This document shows, piece by piece, positions 61,659 through 64,000 of a DNA stretch of 64,000 nucleotides. The notes under the pieces were generated by a model. The model worked only from the letters and a program-made list of their open reading frames with translations, was not told where the DNA came from and searched no databases. Position numbers and translations under genes: made by a program. This DNA is from Rhizobium etli CFN 42 (GTDB taxonomy: Bacteria; Pseudomonadota; Alphaproteobacteria; Rhizobiales; Rhizobiaceae). Where the stretch lies: assembly GCF_000092045.1 (NCBI RefSeq), contig NC_007761.1:3289001-3353000 (forward strand), written 5' to 3'. Each line of letters begins with the position of its first letter. Within the stretch, counting starts at the first letter, position 1.

Positions 61659-62639
61659 ATGCTGATCCTTGTCACCGGGGCTACGGGCAAGGTCGGGCGG
61701 CGCTTCATAACTGGGCTGCTTGACGAGCCGAAGTTTTCCAATGCACGCATTCGCGCGCTTTGTCACAACCGCATGATCGAAGAGTCCGACCGCATCGAGG
61801 TGGCCAAGGGTTCGATCGCCGACAGCGCCGTCGTAGCGGCGGCGATGGAAGGCGTCACCCATGTGCTGCATCTTGCCACCTGCAAGGAAACGCCTGACGA
61901 TGTGATGGACGTTACCGTCAAGGGGCTATTCTGGCTGCTCGAGGCCTTTCGCCTAAGCCCGACGGCGCGGCAGTTCATCCTCATCGGCGGCGATGCCGGC
62001 ATCGGCCATTTCTTCTATCGTCACGATGGACCGGTGACCGAAAAGACGCCGCATCGCGCCTATCCCGGCTGCTACGCGCTCTCCAAGGTGCTGGAAGAGG
62101 TGATGCTGGAGCAGTTCGCCATTCAATACGGCATCAACAGCTGCTGCCTGCGGGCGCCCTGGATCATGGAGAAGGACGATTTCAAGTTTACCCTCTCTTT
62201 TGGCGACGATGTGTTCGGCGGGCCGGACTGGAAGAGCCTGGTGCCGCCGGCCGATGCGGCGCGTTACGCGCGCGACGGCACGGTGCCGCTGCTGCGAGAT
62301 GCCGACGGGCGGCCGCTGAAGCGCAATTTCGTCCATGTCGACGACCTCGTCTCGGCGGTCCTGGCGGCGATCGACAACCCGCGCGCCGTGGGCCAGCTCT
62401 TCAACATCGCGATGGATCGGCCGGTCGATTACGGCGAGGTCGCCGCGTATCTCGCCCGCACGCGCGGGCTCGGCTCCGTCGACATCTCGAGCGAATATCA
62501 CTCGAACTGGATGGACAACAGCAAGGCGAAGTTCCTCTTGGACTGGCGCCCCGTCTACGATCTGGAAAAACTCATCGATTCAGCCTGGGAATACCAGCGT
62601 TCAGGGGAGGAGCCTCGTATCGTCTGGTATCCCGGTTGA
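61659..62639 (+). CDS. NAD-dependent epimerase/dehydratase (SDR family)
   Basis: The start is the ATG at 61659 behind GGGAGAGAG, giving 326 residues. The Rossmann motif is TGATGKVG, the catalytic YxxxK appears as YALSKVLEE, and downstream are NFVHVDDLVSAV and a substrate region with WMDNSKAKFLLDWRP. The enzyme belongs to the extended SDRs that act on sugars, uronates or nucleotide sugars. It is the first gene before the binding protein of the second sugar ABC system, divergent from its ATPase, so a sugar delivered by that transporter is a likely substrate. Confidence 0.9.
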   Translation: MLILVTGATGKVGRRFITGLLDEPKFSNARIRALCHNRMIEESDRIEVAKGSIADSAVVAAAMEGVTHVLHLATCKETPDDVMDVTVKGLFWLLEAFRLSPTARQFILIGGDAGIGHFFYRHDGPVTEKTPHRAYPGCYALSKVLEEVMLEQFAIQYGINSCCLRAPWIMEKDDFKFTLSFGDDVFGGPDWKSLVPPADAARYARDGTVPLLRDADGRPLKRNFVHVDDLVSAVLAAIDNPRAVGQLFNIAMDRPVDYGEVAAYLARTRGLGSVDISSEYHSNWMDNSKAKFLLDWRPVYDLEKLIDSAWEYQRSGEEPRIVWYPG

Positions 62640-62686
62640 TAACAGGGCGGGCGAAGGCGTCCGCCTTTTCAAAAAGGGAGGAAGCT

Positions 62687-63679
62687 ATGAGGAAGGCATT
62701 ATTGCTGGCTGCTGCTGCAGTCCTGGCGTTCACGGCCGGTGAGGCCATGGCCGCCAAGAAGCAGCTCGTCATCGTCGTCAAGGGCCTCGACAATCCGTTC
62801 TTCGAGGCGATCAACCAGGGTTGCCAGAAGTGGAACAAGGAAAACGCCTCGGCCGAATACGAATGCTTCTATACCGGCCCGGCATCGACCTCAGACGAGG
62901 CCGGCGAAGCGCAGATCGTCCAGGATATGCTCGGCAAGGCGGATACGGCGGCAATCGCCATCTCGCCGTCAAACGCCAAGCTGATCGCCCAGACGCTGAA
63001 AACGGCCAATCCGAGCGTGCCTGTGATGACGCTCGATGCCGATCTGGCGGCGGAAGATTCGGCTCTGCGCAAGACCTATCTCGGCACCGACAACTACCTG
63101 ATGGGGGCGCGGATCGGCGAATATATCAAGAAGGCCAAGCCGAAGGGCGGCAAAATCTGCACCATCGAGGGCAATCCCGGCGCCGACAATATCCTGCGCC
63201 GCGCCCAGGGCATGCGTGACACGCTGAGCGGCAAGAAGGGGCTCGACGCCCTGAAGGGCGAAGGCGGCTGGACCGAGGTGGCGGGCTGCCCGGTCTTTAC
63301 CAATGACGACGGCGCCAAGGGCGTTCAGGCGATGACCGACATCCTCGCCGCCAATCCCGACCTCGACGCCTTCGGCATCATGGGCGGCTGGCCGCTGTTC
63401 GGCGCCCCGCAGCCCTATCGCGACCTGTTCAAGCCGATGGCCGACAAGATCGGCAAGAACGAGTTCGTCATCGGCGCCGCCGACACGATCGGCGACGAAG
63501 TGGCGATCGCCAAGGAGGGCCTGGTGACGGCGCTCGTCGGCCAGCGGCCGTTCGAAATGGGCTACAAGGCGCCGACCGTGATGATGGACCTGATCTCAGG
63601 CAAGAAGGTCGATGATCCGGTCTTTACCGGCCTGGACGAGTGCACCAAGGACACAGTCGACACCTGCATCCAGAAGTGA
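62687..63679 (+). CDS. Sugar-binding periplasmic protein of the second CUT2 system
   Basis: The start is the ATG at 62687 after AGGGAGGAAG, giving 330 residues. The signal peptide is MRKALLLAAAAVLAFTAGEAMA. A type I binding fold follows (LVIVVKGLDNPFFEAINQGCQKWNKEN, AIAISPSNAKLIAQTLKTAN, VMTLDADLAAEDSALRKTYLGTDNYLMG, ICTIEGNPGADNILRRAQGM, FGIMGGWPLFGAP). The late Cys pair (DECTKDTVDTC) is a family variation. It very likely feeds the permease/ATPase transcribed divergently. A weak hairpin (62646-62669) lies before it. Confidence 0.9.
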   Translation: MRKALLLAAAAVLAFTAGEAMAAKKQLVIVVKGLDNPFFEAINQGCQKWNKENASAEYECFYTGPASTSDEAGEAQIVQDMLGKADTAAIAISPSNAKLIAQTLKTANPSVPVMTLDADLAAEDSALRKTYLGTDNYLMGARIGEYIKKAKPKGGKICTIEGNPGADNILRRAQGMRDTLSGKKGLDALKGEGGWTEVAGCPVFTNDDGAKGVQAMTDILAANPDLDAFGIMGGWPLFGAPQPYRDLFKPMADKIGKNEFVIGAADTIGDEVAIAKEGLVTALVGQRPFEMGYKAPTVMMDLISGKKVDDPVFTGLDECTKDTVDTCIQK

Positions 63680-63683
63680 TGCC

Positions 63684-64000
63684 TCAATCGGAGCGCCCAC
63701 TCAGCTGGGCGCTCCTTTCGACTTCCGAAAAGATCCAGTCGGAAAAAGCGCGCATGGCCGGCGTGACCGGCCGCGACTGCAGGCGCGTCAGCCAATAGCT
63801 TCCGAGGGAGATGGCGGTGGCGAAGGGCTGCACGATCGCGCCCGAACAGAGATGCCTTGAAAACATCGAGGGCGGGGCGAGCGCCACGCCGAACCCCTGC
63901 AGGGCGGCGTCCATCATGCCGACGGAGGAATCGAAGACAATGCCGGCATTGACCTGGGGAGCCGCCGGCACCCCGGCGGCGGCAAACCAGGTGCTCCACT
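63684..64000 (-). CDS. LysR-family regulator, C-terminal part (5' end beyond window)
   Basis: The frame is open to the window edge; 105 codons are visible. The translation (WSTWFAAAGVPAAPQVNAGIVFDSSVGMMDAALQGFGVALAPP, then RLQSRPVTPAMRAFSDWIFSEVE) matches the end of the LysR substrate-binding domain of the GcvA type (the WxxWFAAAGV block). The DNA-binding part lies outside. Convergent to the sugar-binding protein gene. Confidence 0.85.
   Translation of the reverse strand, partial: WSTWFAAAGVPAAPQVNAGIVFDSSVGMMDAALQGFGVALAPPSMFSRHLCSGAIVQPFATAISLGSYWLTRLQSRPVTPAMRAFSDWIFSEVERSAQLSGRSD
63690..63718 (+). terminator. Rho-independent terminator after the binding-protein gene
   Basis: GGAGCGCCCA and TGGGCGCTCC make a 10-bp perfect stem with a 6-base loop and a short T-run. 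It overlaps the last codons of the convergent LysR gene. Confidence 0.75.

Overview
The window looks like chromosomal DNA of a fast-growing Rhizobium, close to R. leguminosarum or R. etli. The reasons are: GC-rich alphaproteobacterial coding sequence; a chvE-gguABC sugar operon with a divergent gbpR-type LysR gene; an L-arabinonate dehydratase whose cluster and active-site residues (Cys59, Asp128, Cys127, Lys129, Cys200, Ser480) fall at the positions known for the R. leguminosarum bv. trifolii enzyme; and rhizobial intergenic mosaic repeats. All assignments come from reading the sequence; no database search was run.

Layout. 1-2.8 kb: flotillin-like gene entering from the left, whose frame stays open across the next convergent genes. 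1.6-5.0 kb (minus): ureide (purine) catabolism block (puuE, uraD, a HepT/DUF86-like gene, allA, uraH, a phosphoesterase), mostly coupled by 4-bp overlaps. 5.1-7.9 kb: a 2H-phosphoesterase-like DUF1045 gene, then an FAD oxidoreductase and an MnmD methyltransferase that diverge from one shared CATG. 7.9-11.3 kb: large hybrid histidine kinase. 12-15.8 kb: DapA-like aldolase plus MFS transporter, with a divergent LacI regulator and a perfect operator. 15.8-22.5 kb: AlkD-like repair protein, RhlE-type helicase, AraC regulator with MFS efflux pump, DMT permease. 23-26.2 kb: three-gene cluster of circularly permuted ATP-grasp, Alpha-E and transglutaminase proteins. 26.3-27.0 kb: VapBC-type toxin-antitoxin.

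27-36.7 kb: sugar uptake and oxidative pentose catabolism. ChvE captures sugar, GguA/GguB import it, and GguC, an aldehyde dehydrogenase and L-arabinonate dehydratase could take L-arabinonate to 2-oxoglutarate; GbpR diverges from chvE. 36.8-38.9 kb: J-domain-like protein, a Tat-exported Hint-domain protein and a small membrane protein. 39-45.5 kb: inositol dehydrogenase-like gene, mosaic repeats, ROK repressor (XylR-like), and divergent xylose-type xylF-xylH-xylG with a perfect palindromic operator.

45.7-50.5 kb is an accessory, gene-poor stretch beginning at a tRNA-Arg(CCG): HNH nuclease, a MloK1-like cyclic-nucleotide-gated potassium channel, orphan terminators, possible small RNAs and a degenerate direct repeat. 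50.5-59.3 kb is a patchwork of an O-acyltransferase, acetyltransferases, secreted or small proteins, a DUF982 gene frameshifted at an eight-G tract, and a fossil fragment of a sugar permease. 59.6-64 kb: a second sugar ABC system (permease, ATPase, divergent epimerase and binding protein) and the end of a LysR gene.
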